Assembly: GCA_963779515.1 (NCBI GenBank) | Contig: CAVZYN010000011.1 | Span: 142,405 to 206,404, forward strand | DNA: 64,000 nt | Direction: 5' to 3' | DNA from: CAVZYN01 sp963779515 | Lineage (GTDB): Bacteria > Pseudomonadota > Alphaproteobacteria > Rhizobiales > Hyphomicrobiaceae | In this document: in pieces, positions 1 through 8,842 of the stretch | Layout: each line of letters starts with the position of its first letter | Position numbering within the stretch: position 1 is the stretch's first letter | The notes under the pieces: generated by a model | Told to the model about the DNA's origin: nothing | What the model saw: only the letters and a program-made list of their open reading frames with translations | Database searches by the model: none | Program-made: the position numbers and the translations under genes

Positions 1-733
1 CGCCCTGATCGATCCGGTCGGCGATTTCCGTGAGCAGCGTTTCGATCGCGTCGATCCGCTGGAATTGCGACTGCGCGTCGGCAAGCTGCTGCGTCACGTC
101 CTCGAAGCGGCCGTCGAGCATTTGCAGCGCCTCGACATCGGCGCGCGAGGCGACGCCCGCAAGCGCGGTGTCGAGCCGGAATTCGAGGCCGTCGATGCGC
201 GTCGCGACGCCGTCGAATTGCGCTTTCGAGACGGTATCGGCGCGCGATGTCTCGACCAGACGCGCGATTTCAGCGAGCTGGCCTTCGATCCACGAGCGAT
301 CGGAGCCCGAGAGACCGGCAGCTTGAACGGGAGCAGCGGCAGCGGCGGCGGTGCTGGCGACGCGCGGGGCAACCAGCGCGAGCGCCGCAACGGAGGTCGA
401 GGGCCCGGCGGTCTCGCGCGGGGCTTGCTGATACAGCGCCACCAGCGCTTCCGCCGACTGCAGGTCCCACGGATCATCGTCATTGACCGGCAGCCAGACG
501 TCGGGTGAGCTCGCAGGTAGTGTGAACTTCGGTGCGGGCGCCGGCGCTGGCGGTGTTTGCGCCATGCGGGCCTGGTTGGCGAGCCGCACATGCATGTCGT
601 GCAGGGCGCGCTCCTGGCGCCGCTCGATGTCGGTGAGGCGCGACAGCACGAGATCGAGGCTCTTCGGAATATCGTCCGCGATGCCGGTCGCACGCTCTGA
701 CGGTGCCGGTCCAATGGCTGACGACAAACCCAT
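1..733 (-). CDS. Coiled-coil protein of unknown function, 3' part missing
   Basis: An uninterrupted reading frame starts with ATG at 733 (MGLSSAIGPAPSERATG) and runs off the left edge, giving 244 visible residues and no stop. Residues ~25-60 are charged and helical. Then comes a Pro/Ala-rich linker, a short acidic tryptophan patch (LPVNDDDPWDL), and from ~residue 130 a regular Leu/Ala/Asp/Glu pattern typical of a coiled coil (LAEIARLVETSRAD, ALQMLDGRFEDVTQQLADA). There is no signal peptide or membrane segment in the visible part. Long alphaproteobacterial coiled-coil proteins of this layout are often polarity or cell-envelope scaffolds, but I do not recognise this family. The function is unknown. 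Confidence 0.75.
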   Translation of the reverse strand, partial: MGLSSAIGPAPSERATGIADDIPKSLDLVLSRLTDIERRQERALHDMHVRLANQARMAQTPPAPAPAPKFTLPASSPDVWLPVNDDDPWDLQSAEALVALYQQAPRETAGPSTSVAALALVAPRVASTAAAAAAPVQAAGLSGSDRSWIEGQLAEIARLVETSRADTVSKAQFDGVATRIDGLEFRLDTALAGVASRADVEALQMLDGRFEDVTQQLADAQSQFQRIDAIETLLTEIADRIDQG

Positions 734-1102
734 CGCAAGTCCCTTCCATCCATCGCTGCGTAGCGGCTGGCGGCATCTCGAGTGATCGAGTGGAAGCAAA
801 AAGCGTCCGTGCTGCTGGCCGTTTGAAATCCCAAAAGTCTGACGCAGCACGAATCGGGAGCCCGTAGGCGGAGGTTGGCCGCCGCCAGTAAACATTGGGT
901 TAAACTGAGAAATACGCAAAAAATCTCCATCAAATCATGAAGTTAAAATGGAGGACGAGGTGTGAGAAAAGGCGTGGCAGCGCCGCCGCCGCGGTGATTC
1001 GGCTGGGTCCGCCCTAACCTGGCCCCAATAAAGCCCCATATGCTCATTGCGAACGAGCCGAGGCGCATCGAGGCCAGTGTGCGCGCCGCGATGGAGGAAC
1101 CC
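734..1102. other. Divergent intergenic region, presumed promoters
   Basis: This 369-base gap lies between two divergently transcribed genes. It holds an AT-richer stretch around 880-950, in contrast to the GC-rich surroundings, as expected for promoters. No recognised RNA gene or repeat was seen. Confidence 0.4.
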
Positions 1103-1597
1103 ATGCCAAACATTCGATCTGTGACGGCGCTGGCGCTGGCGCTGGCAACCGGACTGGCAGCGGGCGCGATGACGCTGCCCGCCATGGCCACCGGCGGCGT
1201 ACCGGGCCGCTACACGCTGACCCCCGCCGATGGCGGTGCCTTTGTCCGCCTCAACTCGCAGACCGGCGAGGTCTCCGTCTGCAAGCGCCAGGACGGCCAA
1301 TGGGCCTGCGATGCCGTCGCCGACGACCGGCGCGCGCTGCAGCAGGAAATCGATCGCCTCAACACTGAGAACGCCGATCTGAAGTCGGCGGTGCGGCGCC
1401 TCGAGGATATGGTGGGATTGGGCGAAAGCGATCCTTCGAAGAACAAGCGCGCTGAATCGCAAGTGCCGGTGTTCAAGTTGCCGTCGGAGCAGGACATCGA
1501 TCAGGCCGTCGGCTACGTGCAGCGCATGATTAAGAAGCTGAAGGACAAGCTGCGCGAGTTCGAGGAGGGTGGCGAGCCCAAGAGCCAGAAGCTCTGA
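1103..1597 (+). CDS. Secreted coiled-coil protein of unknown function
   Basis: The protein has 164 residues. The start at 1103 is chosen over an upstream ATG at 1040 because a GGAGG ribosome-binding site sits 6 bases before it and the protein then begins with a clean signal peptide (MPNIRSVTALALALATG, probable cleavage after PAMA, ~residue 27). The mature protein opens with a short beta-like segment carrying two cysteines (VCKRQDGQWAC), then a coiled coil from ~70 to 105 (LQQEIDRLNTENADLKSAVR) and a Lys/Glu-rich C-terminal helix. It is probably periplasmic. The family is not recognised. It is flanked by a convergent dipeptidase gene ending 7 bases downstream. Confidence 0.75.
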   Translation: MPNIRSVTALALALATGLAAGAMTLPAMATGGVPGRYTLTPADGGAFVRLNSQTGEVSVCKRQDGQWACDAVADDRRALQQEIDRLNTENADLKSAVRRLEDMVGLGESDPSKNKRAESQVPVFKLPSEQDIDQAVGYVQRMIKKLKDKLREFEEGGEPKSQKL

Positions 1598-1603
1598 GCC
1601 GGC

Positions 1604-2662
1604 TCAGGCCTTCGCCGGCTGCAGCGCCGCCTTGAGGACGCGGGCATAGTTCTCGATGGCGATCTTGCGGATACGCTTTTCCGGCACCTTCGATTTCTGC
1701 CAGTGTTCGACGACGCGGCGCACATCGACATAGGTCGACATCATCGCGTAGGGCCCGAGCCCATTGATGTCAGTGCCAAAAGCGACGTGATCCTCGCCGA
1801 TGAGATTGGCCATATCGAGAAGGCGCTGAGCATACTGCTCAGTTGTTTGCCCAACGTCCAGCTTCATCGCCCAAAGCCCGACGACGCCGCCGGCGCGCGC
1901 GATGATTTTCGCATCATCGATCGAGAGCTGCCGCGCGCGCCAGCCGACCATCGTAAATGTCGGCTTGATGCCGCTCGCGGCAACCGATCCGTGCGACCAC
2001 ACCACAGGCGCCTTCGAAACCGCCAACGCTGCCTTCACGGCGTCGGGTGTACAATGCGCGAGATCGACCAAGATGCCGAGACGATTGCATTCCGCGATGA
2101 CCTTCTTGCCGAGTTCCGTCAGGCCGTTGTGCTCGGGCTTCTCGGTCTGGAAGTCGCCAAGGGGGTTGCGGATGTAGTGGACGATCTGCAAATGCCGGAC
2201 ACCGGTATCGTAGGCCACCTGCACATGAGCGGCATCTTCGACGAATGAAGCACCTTCGACGGCGAGCACGATGTGCGGATCGCCTTTGAGCGCCAGATCA
2301 ACGTCTGCTGGACCTTTCACAAGTTTCAGTTTCTGTTCCGCGACATGCGCCTTGATCTGCCCCATCTGAACGTTGAAGCGGCGCATGGTTTGGCCCGGCT
2401 CCGGCACGCCGATCTGTTTGTATCCAGCCTCCGTCGCCTTGATCCATTGACTGTCGCCGACTTGCTTCCAGGCGATCAGCGTTGCCTGGCCGTCGCTCAA
2501 CGCCTTGCCGACGGGGCGCAAATGCGGGTCGGTGGGCCCGAAAAACGAATGGAAATGCATGTCGCCGATGTAGATGGGATCGGCGGCGAGGCTGCGCGTC
2601 GCGCCCGCAAATGAAGCAATCGGCAGAGCAACGGCACCCGTCAAGAGATCGCGGCGGCGCAT
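1604..2662 (-). CDS. Membrane dipeptidase-like metallopeptidase (family M19), exported
   Basis: The protein has 352 residues and begins with a twin-arginine-like signal (MRRRDLLTGAVALPIASF), so it is predicted to act in the periplasm. The mature part matches the peptidase M19 (renal dipeptidase) fold: a first metal-binding HxH at residues 36-38 (DMHFHSF), a central DLAHCTPDA segment and a WSHGSVAAS segment that supply further ligands, and a C-terminal FGTDINGLG loop. M19 enzymes are zinc-dependent and hydrolyse dipeptides, including D-residue and dehydro forms. The substrate here cannot be read from the sequence. It is not obviously coupled to a neighbour. Confidence 0.85.
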   Translation of the reverse strand: MRRRDLLTGAVALPIASFAGATRSLAADPIYIGDMHFHSFFGPTDPHLRPVGKALSDGQATLIAWKQVGDSQWIKATEAGYKQIGVPEPGQTMRRFNVQMGQIKAHVAEQKLKLVKGPADVDLALKGDPHIVLAVEGASFVEDAAHVQVAYDTGVRHLQIVHYIRNPLGDFQTEKPEHNGLTELGKKVIAECNRLGILVDLAHCTPDAVKAALAVSKAPVVWSHGSVAASGIKPTFTMVGWRARQLSIDDAKIIARAGGVVGLWAMKLDVGQTTEQYAQRLLDMANLIGEDHVAFGTDINGLGPYAMMSTYVDVRRVVEHWQKSKVPEKRIRKIAIENYARVLKAALQPAKA

Positions 2663-2755
2663 GGGATCACCTCAAAACGGATAATGTTCAGGGCCGAACC
2701 CAGAAGCTAGACAATCCGCGCACTGATGGCAATGCTGGCGATCAAGCGGCGAGAT

Positions 2756-3715
2756 CTACGCGCTGAACCGCCGGGTCGCCGAGACCAATTCGTGGATGTT
2801 GCCTCGTTCGGTCATGGCATGCCCGGCGTCGGGTACGATCCGCAGGAGGGATTCCGGCCAGGCGTCGTGCAAATCGATGGCGTTCTTGACCGGCGTCACG
2901 ACGTCGTAGCGGCCATGCACCAACACCGCCGGCAAATGCCGGATGCGATGCACGTCTTCGAGCAGCTGGTTCTCGTGTTCCAGGAATCCGCCATGCCTGA
3001 AGTAGTGGCACTCGATCCGCGCGAACGCGATCGCATAGGAATCGGTGCTGAAGAGTTTCAGCCGCTCAGGATCTTGCAGCAACGCGATCGTACTGCCCTC
3101 CCAGACCGACCACGCGCGCGCGGCCTGGATCTGCACGACGCGATCGGGATGCGTCAGCCGCTTGTAGTAGGCGCCGATCATATCGCCCCGCTCCGGCAGC
3201 GGAATGATCTTACGGAATTCGGCGAACGCCTCGGGAAACAGCCAGCTGCAGCCGTCCTGATAGAACCATTTCAGTTCTTCGGGGCGCAGCAGGAAGATGC
3301 CGCGCAGGATGAATTCGGTGACGCGTTCGGGATGCTTCTGCCCATAGGCCAGCGACAGCGTCGAGCCCCACGAGCCGCCGAACAGTTGCCAGCGCGCAAT
3401 GTCGAGGTGCTGCCGCAGGCGCTCCATGTCCGCGACCAGATCCCACGTCGTGTTGGCCTCAAGGCTCGCGTTCGGCACCGATCGCCCGCAGCCGCGCTGA
3501 TCGAACAGGATAATTCGATAGCGCGACGGATCGTGAAAACGGCGCATCGTCGGATTGGAGGCCCCCCCAGGCCCGCCGTGCACCAGCAGAACCGGTTTGC
3601 CGTCGGGGCGTCCGCACTGCTCGAAGTAGATCTCATGGCCGCCGGGCACACTGAGCCGCCCTTGGTGATAGGGCTCGATCGGAGGGTAGAGGTCTAGTCG
3701 AGCGGACGCCGCCAT
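2756..3715 (-). CDS. pip: Proline iminopeptidase (peptidase S33, alpha/beta hydrolase)
   Basis: The 319-residue protein has no signal peptide and is cytoplasmic by prediction. Diagnostic motifs are the oxyanion-hole HGGPG at residues 46-50, FDQRGCGRS at ~71-79, the nucleophile elbow GGSWGS with Ser115, an Asp in VHGRYDVVTP (~270) and a His in PDAGHAM (~300). The spacing and length match proline iminopeptidase, which removes N-terminal proline from peptides. The gene ends about 93 bases before the dipeptidase gene on the same strand, so the two could be co-transcribed for peptide turnover. Confidence 0.92.
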   Translation of the reverse strand: MAASARLDLYPPIEPYHQGRLSVPGGHEIYFEQCGRPDGKPVLLVHGGPGGASNPTMRRFHDPSRYRIILFDQRGCGRSVPNASLEANTTWDLVADMERLRQHLDIARWQLFGGSWGSTLSLAYGQKHPERVTEFILRGIFLLRPEELKWFYQDGCSWLFPEAFAEFRKIIPLPERGDMIGAYYKRLTHPDRVVQIQAARAWSVWEGSTIALLQDPERLKLFSTDSYAIAFARIECHYFRHGGFLEHENQLLEDVHRIRHLPAVLVHGRYDVVTPVKNAIDLHDAWPESLLRIVPDAGHAMTERGNIHELVSATRRFSA

Positions 3716-3826
3716 ACTGTCTTCCTGATCAACGCCGCGCCAGCAACGGCTTCTGTCTCAATCCGTGCATGTAAACGTATAGTGAAAGCAAAGAGATCAT
3801 CAAGCTCCGAGCGCCGCGCGATTCAG

Positions 3827-5644
3827 TCACGTTGTTTTGCGCGATTTCAGGCGCGCGAGCCGCACATGGCGGTCAAACAACGTCTCGCCGCCGGGAACGC
3901 GAAGGTCGCGCACCATTTCGAGCACATGCCGCCCCGGCGCATGTGTGATCTGGCTCGCCACGATCGCGGCGGCCGCGGCCAGCACGCCGCACAGCGGACC
4001 GGCAATGACGATGCCAATCTCGATCTGCCGCAATTCGCAGATCGCAAGAATGGCTGCGGCGTTGACAAATCCGCAGACGAGCCCCGCGATCGCACCCCAT
4101 TTGGTCATGCGCTTCCACCAGATCGCGAGCACGAGTGTCGGGAACAGCGTGGCGCCGGTCAGCGTGAAGGCCCAGTACGCGAGCCGCAGCGGGTCGCCGG
4201 GCAGGCTCGCGACGGCAAAGCCGGTGGCGGCTGCCAGTGCGGCAGCGATCCGGGCGGTCCTGAGATTGGCGGTGACGGTGTCTTGCCCGATCACATCTTC
4301 CGAGAGGATCGCACCGAGCGTTCCGATACCGCCCGCGACAACGATCAAGGCCGCCGCCAGAATGCCGGCGAGACTGAGATAGACGAGCGAGGCAGGCAGC
4401 GTCCCCGCGATCGCCGTCGCAAACAGCGTCGAATCCCGGAGCACGCTGATGTTGCTGAGGCCGATGACGCGCGCGGGGCCGTCGATCCGGGCGAGGCCGA
4501 GCGCTTGCAGCGTCTGGAACCAGGCCGGCAGGTTGTCGGGCGTCGTGCCGACCACCTGATCGACAATGAGAAACCGCAGAAACACAGCCGACGCCGAGAT
4601 CGTCAGCACCGCAAATCCAGCGACGAGCACGGCCCACGCCATCGACTTGCGCGCCGCATAGATGCTGTGCGTGGTTCCGGCGCGGGCGAGCAGAATCGGC
4701 GAGGCCGCGATGCCCGCCATCACCGTGAACATCGACAGCGCGAAGGTGAGGCCGCTGGTGCTGCCGTACATCTGCAGGAAGCGCCGCTGCAGCGGCTCGA
4801 GGCCGGCGGCCGGCAGGTCGAACACCCACAGATCCGGTTGGATGGCCGGAACACCACGCGCAAGCTCGAGGCGGGCGACCTGACGCAGCACGTTGCCTTG
4901 CGACATCTGCGGCAGCGGCAAGCCAGTAAGGTTCAGCGCAACGAGCGTTGCCGGCACCGCCAGCGCCAGCAACGCGACGATCGCCTTGGCGGTGCTCGAC
5001 CACGTCGTGGCGCGCATGCCGCCCGCGATCACGATCAGCGCCATCAGGCCCGAGATCACGGCCAGCATCGTGCGCTGCGATTGTCCGGCGAGCCAGCCGC
5101 TGGCCATCGCCGCGATCTTGATTTCCGCGCCGAGCACCAGCGCCGCCGGAATGAAGGCCAGCGCCGCCGCGAGAATCCGCACCGCATTGCTCTCGAACCG
5201 CCGGCCAAGGAAGCCAGGGATGGTGTAATCGCCGGACTTGCGCAGGAACGGCACGATCAGCACCGCCATCAGCACGAGTCCCGCGATGACGCCGGTGGTG
5301 AGCGCCAGCGCGTCGATGCCGATGTGCATGAATGTGCCAGCGAAACACGCAAGCCCGATGCCGCCGATGGCGCCGATGCCGAGCACGCAGCCGTTGACGA
5401 TGGCCGTGACGCGCCGCCCGCTGGCGAAGAACTCGGCCGGGTCGGAGGCCGTGGTGCAGGCGGCAAGCGCGAGATAGAGCAGCAGGGGGCCGGCGAAAAT
5501 GGTGACGCCGAGACTGCGCGAAGCGGTGCCGAGCTGCTCGAACATCAGCGCCAGCAGAAAGAAGCCGACGATCAGGCTGAGCACGATACCGTAGTAGATC
5601 GGGATGCGCGGATTGGCGACCCTGCTGCTGTGCGTCATGGCCAT
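3827..5644 (-). CDS. Sodium:solute symporter family protein, large subunit (VC_2705-like subfamily)
   Basis: The 605-residue integral membrane protein has about 13-14 hydrophobic helices across its length. The start at 5644 (MAMTHSSRVANPRIP) is preferred over a long upstream extension because it follows the stop of the small-subunit gene by a few bases. Sequence features such as GDYTIPGFLGRRFES and the long central loop (~240-300) are those of the SSS family, close to acetate/cation symporters. With the DUF4212 partner it forms the two-subunit class. Substrate is probably a small carboxylate by family analogy; this is inference. Confidence 0.88.
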   Translation of the reverse strand: MAMTHSSRVANPRIPIYYGIVLSLIVGFFLLALMFEQLGTASRSLGVTIFAGPLLLYLALAACTTASDPAEFFASGRRVTAIVNGCVLGIGAIGGIGLACFAGTFMHIGIDALALTTGVIAGLVLMAVLIVPFLRKSGDYTIPGFLGRRFESNAVRILAAALAFIPAALVLGAEIKIAAMASGWLAGQSQRTMLAVISGLMALIVIAGGMRATTWSSTAKAIVALLALAVPATLVALNLTGLPLPQMSQGNVLRQVARLELARGVPAIQPDLWVFDLPAAGLEPLQRRFLQMYGSTSGLTFALSMFTVMAGIAASPILLARAGTTHSIYAARKSMAWAVLVAGFAVLTISASAVFLRFLIVDQVVGTTPDNLPAWFQTLQALGLARIDGPARVIGLSNISVLRDSTLFATAIAGTLPASLVYLSLAGILAAALIVVAGGIGTLGAILSEDVIGQDTVTANLRTARIAAALAAATGFAVASLPGDPLRLAYWAFTLTGATLFPTLVLAIWWKRMTKWGAIAGLVCGFVNAAAILAICELRQIEIGIVIAGPLCGVLAAAAAIVASQITHAPGRHVLEMVRDLRVPGGETLFDRHVRLARLKSRKTT

Positions 5645-5648
5645 GGCG

Positions 5649-5909
5649 TCAGAGATCCTCGTTGGCGCCGTGCTCGTGATCGATGGCGTCCTGCTGGCCG
5701 ACGAACCGGGCGACGAGCCCGAGCGCCAGCAGAATGACCCCGTGACAGGCGAGGAAATACCCGAGCGGGGCGCCGAGGACGCGGCTACCGTTGAGGCGGT
5801 CCACATACAGCGGCAAGGCCGTCAGGATGCCGAGAAATGGCAGCAGGATACGGAACATGTGCCACTTGGTTTCGCGCCAGTATGGCTTGCGCTTCTTGCG
5901 ATCGATCAT
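5649..5909 (-). CDS. Sodium:solute symporter small subunit (DUF4212 family)
   Basis: The protein is 86 residues from ATG 5909 (MIDRKKRKPYWRETKWH). It has two transmembrane helices, at ~20-37 and ~48-68, and a charged His/Glu-rich C-terminus. The Tyr-Trp-x-x-(T/K) N-terminal motif followed by two helices is typical of DUF4212, which is found next to the large symporter subunit. The stop lies 4 bases before the start of that large-subunit gene, so the two are surely one operon. A longer upstream extension in the same frame overlaps the intergenic region and is not supported. Confidence 0.85.
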   Translation of the reverse strand: MIDRKKRKPYWRETKWHMFRILLPFLGILTALPLYVDRLNGSRVLGAPLGYFLACHGVILLALGLVARFVGQQDAIDHEHGANEDL

Positions 5910-6209
5910 GAACGGCCCCTTTGCCGTGAGACTACCATGCGGCGGGGCCGCGGCGGAGCGTCGAACGGTCAATCCACCCACTTATGAAGGGGTTTGTGGT
6001 GAGACCGGGGCGGATTTGGGCGCGTGCCCGGGGCTGATTTTCCGCTGGGCGGGTCAGGCTGTCCGCTGATGCCGCCCGCAGCGCCACTTTACTGGATTGG
6101 CGAAGGGCCCCGAAACACATTAGAGATAGGGTTGGTTCGTCTCGAGGCCGGCTGGCAAAGCCCCTTCCGAGCCCGTTCCAAGGCAAGCGTTTCAAAAGGC
6201 TCTGAGCTT
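5910..6209. promoter_or_regulatory. Divergent regulatory region between symporter operon and response regulator
   Basis: This 300-base gap separates the symporter operon (minus) from the response regulator (plus). It should contain both promoters and possibly the regulator's operator. I could not pick out a convincing -35/-10 pair or a dyad. Confidence 0.4.
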
Positions 6210-6866
6210 ATGGCCGCGCCGCGGTTCATCATTGTCGACGATCACCCGCTGTTCCGCGGTGCGCTGCGGCAGGCGCTGGGCGTGGCCTTCGCGGATGCGA
6301 CGATCCTGGAGGCGGGCTCCCTCGACGAATTGACCGCGCATATCGAGGCCCCCGACGACATCGACCTCGTGCTGCTCGACCTCTCGATGCCGGGCGTCAA
6401 CGGCCTCTCGGGTCTGCTTTATCTGCGCGCGCAGCACCCCGAACTGCCGGTCGTCATCGTCTCCGCCATCGATGATCCGCAGACCATCCGCCGCTGCTTG
6501 AACTTCGGCGCCTCGGGTTTCGTGCCGAAATCGCAACCGGTCGAGAAGATCCGCGAGGCGATCCGCAGCGTCATGGCAGGCCAGGTCTGGACCCCGCCCG
6601 AACTCGACCTCGCCTCGACACCAGCGGAAGACGAGAGCGCGCAACTGGCGATCCGCCTCTCGACGCTGACGCCGCAGCAGGTGCGCGTCCTGATGATGCT
6701 CGGCGAAGGCCTGTTGAACAAGCAGATCGCCTTCAAGCTCAACGTCTCCGAGGCGACCATCAAGGCGCACGTCTCCGCGATCCTGCAGAAGCTGCGCGTC
6801 GACAGCCGCACGCAAGCCGTGATCGCGATCAACAAGATCCGCTCGCTGGAGCCGCCGCAATCGTAG
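6210..6866 (+). CDS. LuxR/NarL-family response regulator
   Basis: The 218-residue protein has a receiver domain with the acidic pair Asp10-Asp11 (IVDDHPLF), phospho-acceptor Asp57 (LLDLSMPG) and Lys107 (FVPKS). A LuxR-type helix-turn-helix follows at ~150-205 (LTPQQVRVLMMLGEG, KQIAFKLNVSEATIKAH). The start at 6210 is chosen because the receiver begins right after it; a longer frame upstream is unlike any receiver. No histidine kinase lies in the window, so it is an orphan here. Its divergent position suggests that it controls the symporter operon, which is inference from context. Confidence 0.9.
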   Translation: MAAPRFIIVDDHPLFRGALRQALGVAFADATILEAGSLDELTAHIEAPDDIDLVLLDLSMPGVNGLSGLLYLRAQHPELPVVIVSAIDDPQTIRRCLNFGASGFVPKSQPVEKIREAIRSVMAGQVWTPPELDLASTPAEDESAQLAIRLSTLTPQQVRVLMMLGEGLLNKQIAFKLNVSEATIKAHVSAILQKLRVDSRTQAVIAINKIRSLEPPQS

Positions 6867-6905
6867 CGCGGCGCGGGCGGTTCACTCTCGCCCTCACCAC
6901 ATCCA

Positions 6906-7042
6906 CAGCCGTCATCCGAGGCCTTGTGCCTCGGATCTAGGACCACCGTTGGTGCGATAGACAATGATCGTGTGGCGCGCGCATGCCCGATCGCAACAGC
7001 ACGGGGTATGGATCATGGGCACAAGGCCCATGATGACGGCTG
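6906..7042. repeat. Palindromic intergenic element, family P1, copy 1
   Basis: The 137-base element has perfect 11-base inverted ends (CAGCCGTCATC / GATGACGGCTG). Each end also folds into its own hairpin: CCGAGGC-loop-GCCTCGG on the left and CATGGGC-loop-GCCCATG on the right. It carries no gene. A second copy follows 191 bases downstream. Confidence 0.85.
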
Positions 7043-7096
7043 CGGGTGGGGCGGCGCGCGCGTTTCACCCTCACCCCTCACCCTTCACCACATCCA

Positions 7097-7233
7097 CAGC
7101 CGTCATCCGAGGCCTTGTGCCTCGGATCCAGGAGCACCGGTTGTGCGGTTGACAATGATTGTGCGTCGCGCGCGGGCCCGATCGCAACAGCACGGGGTAT
7201 GGATCATGGGCACGAGGCCCATGATGACGGCTG
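7097..7233. repeat. Palindromic intergenic element, family P1, copy 2
   Basis: This is the second copy of the 137-base element, in the same orientation as copy 1 and about 90% similar by eye, with the same inverted ends and internal hairpins. Some flanking sequence (TTCACCACATCCA) is also repeated, so the repeat unit is a tandem of about 190 bases. The MFS gene begins 160 bases downstream. Confidence 0.85.
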
Positions 7234-7393
7234 CGGGTGGCGTGGTTGCGCTTGCGTCGTACTGCGCAGCTCACTACCCGGACCGCCCTATGGCAACGGC
7301 GCGCGGTGCTGCATGCGGGCGCTGCAAAATGCGCCGTTGCGCGCGTGCGCGGCTTCGGGTGACGGTAACCCATATCCGGAGCCATTCGCGTCC

Positions 7394-8551
7394 ATGCCCT
7401 TGCTGTTGATCCTTGCCGTTGCCTGCTTTGCCTCGGCGGCTTCGATCCGTGTGATTGATCCGCTCGTGCCGGGTATCGCGCGGGAATTTTCAACCAGCCT
7501 AGAGCAGGCGGCACTGCTGGCGTCGGCCTACACGCTGCCCTATGCGCTGGGCCAGCCCGTGCTCGGCGCGCTCGGCGATGCGCTCGGCAAGGTCAGGATC
7601 GTGCAGGCGTGCCTGGCGCTGATGATCGTCGGTCTCGCTGGCTGCGTGCTGGCGACCAGCTATGAGGCGTTGTTTGTCTTCCGCGCGATCTCTGGCATCG
7701 CCGGCGGCGGCATCATTCCGGTGACGTTCGCGATCCTCGGCGATCGCATTCCCATGGATGGACGCCAGGTGGCGTTGTCGCGCCTCGTCATGTCGTCGCA
7801 GTTCGCGATTTTTCTGGCCGCCGCCGCGGGTGGCTGGATCGCCGACAGCATCGGCTGGCGGTCCGCGTTCGGTTTGGTGCTGGCGGTGACGCTCGCGGCC
7901 TTCGTCATGACGGCGATCTGGCTGCAACCGCAACCGAACGCACACCGCCCCGCGCTCAGCATCGCCAACATGCGCAAGGGCTACGCCGAGGTCTTGGCCA
8001 ATCCGATTTCCATCATCTGCTATGGCGGCGTCTTCATCGAAGGCCTCGCGATCTACGGCATGATGCCGTTCATCGCCGGCCGGCTCGAGGGCCTGGGCCT
8101 CGGCGGCTTGACCGAGGCCGGGCTCGTGATTGGCGCCATGAGCATCGGCGGCATCGCCTTCACGTTCTCCGTCGGCCGTCTGCTCGCCTGGTTCGGCCGC
8201 ACCGCGATCATCCGCGTCGCCGGCGCCGTCTGCGCGCTGGCGCTTGCGCTGTTCGTGATGAGCAACTCCTGGCAGCAGCAAGCGGCCTGCTTCGCGCTGC
8301 TCGGGTTCGGCTTCTTCATGGTGCACAATTCGCTGCAGGCGATCGCGACCGAGCTTGCCCCGCGCGTGCGCGGCTCCGCCGTCGCGCTGTTCGCGTTCTC
8401 GCTGTTCCTTGGCCAAGCGCTGGGCCCGATCGTCTACGCGCCCGCCTTCACCACGCTCGGCCCCCACGCGCCGCTGCTGATCGCGGCGGCGCTGATGGCG
8501 GTGATGACGGTGGTGGTGGCGCATTTTCTCGCGCGCGAAACAAGAACGTAG
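7394..8551 (+). CDS. MFS transporter (drug/metabolite exporter type)
   Basis: The 385-residue protein has ~12 hydrophobic segments. The start at 7394 (MPLLLILAVACFASAAS) is chosen because upstream sequence in the frame is repeat DNA. The motif-A region between helices 2 and 3 reads GALGDALGKVR, close to the MFS consensus GxLaDrxGrR, and the VRGSAVALFAFSLFLGQALGP segment resembles the DHA/arabinose-efflux type. The substrate is unknown. The TAG stop lies inside the outer REP sequence of the downstream repeat, so the repeat abuts or replaced the original gene end. Confidence 0.85.
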   Translation: MPLLLILAVACFASAASIRVIDPLVPGIAREFSTSLEQAALLASAYTLPYALGQPVLGALGDALGKVRIVQACLALMIVGLAGCVLATSYEALFVFRAISGIAGGGIIPVTFAILGDRIPMDGRQVALSRLVMSSQFAIFLAAAAGGWIADSIGWRSAFGLVLAVTLAAFVMTAIWLQPQPNAHRPALSIANMRKGYAEVLANPISIICYGGVFIEGLAIYGMMPFIAGRLEGLGLGGLTEAGLVIGAMSIGGIAFTFSVGRLLAWFGRTAIIRVAGAVCALALALFVMSNSWQQQAACFALLGFGFFMVHNSLQAIATELAPRVRGSAVALFAFSLFLGQALGPIVYAPAFTTLGPHAPLLIAAALMAVMTVVVAHFLARETRT

Positions 8552-8702
8552 ATTGGGTTAGCGCGGGCATGGTGTGCGCGAAGATGCGCAGGTGTCGATC
8601 CGCGTGTAACCCAACACTTTTCACACCGCCGCGCACTGTTGGGTTACGCGGGCGCGGCCGATCGCGCGCTCTCGACATCCGTGGCCCGCTAACCCAACCT
8701 AC
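8548..8702. repeat. REPIN: inverted pair of REP sequences related to those flanking the RAYT gene
   Basis: The element reads GTAGATTGGGTTAGCG ... GTAACCCAACAC, a 20-base spacer, then TGTTGGGTTACGCG ... CGCTAACCCAACCTAC. It has the same outer and inner ends as the RAYT unit at 13963-14655 but no transposase gene, so it is a non-autonomous REP doublet. Its first bases supply the stop codon of the MFS gene. Confidence 0.85.
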
Positions 8703-8720
8703 GTCTGCATAACCACGCGG

Positions 8721-8833
8721 CCGTCATCCCGGAGGACGGAGCGTAGCGACGGACATCCGGGACCCAGGGCGACACGCGCAATACTGGGTCCCGGATCGGC
8801 GCGCGCGGATCGCGCGCTGGTCCGGGATGACGG
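8721..8833. repeat. Palindromic intergenic element, family P2
   Basis: The 113-base element has perfect 13-base inverted ends (CCGTCATCCCGGA / TCCGGGATGACGG) and a second inner inverted pair (ATCCGGGACCCAG / CTGGGTCCCGGAT). It lies between the REPIN and the 3' end of maeB. Elements of this look are common in Rhizobiales intergenic DNA. Confidence 0.85.
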
Positions 8834-8842
8834 AGCGTGACG

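Noticed and set aside
3782..5737. Plus-strand open frame of 651 codons opposite the sodium:solute symporter
   Set aside because: Arg/His/Glu-rich composition without any domain; it is the antisense of a clear membrane-protein gene in GC-rich DNA.
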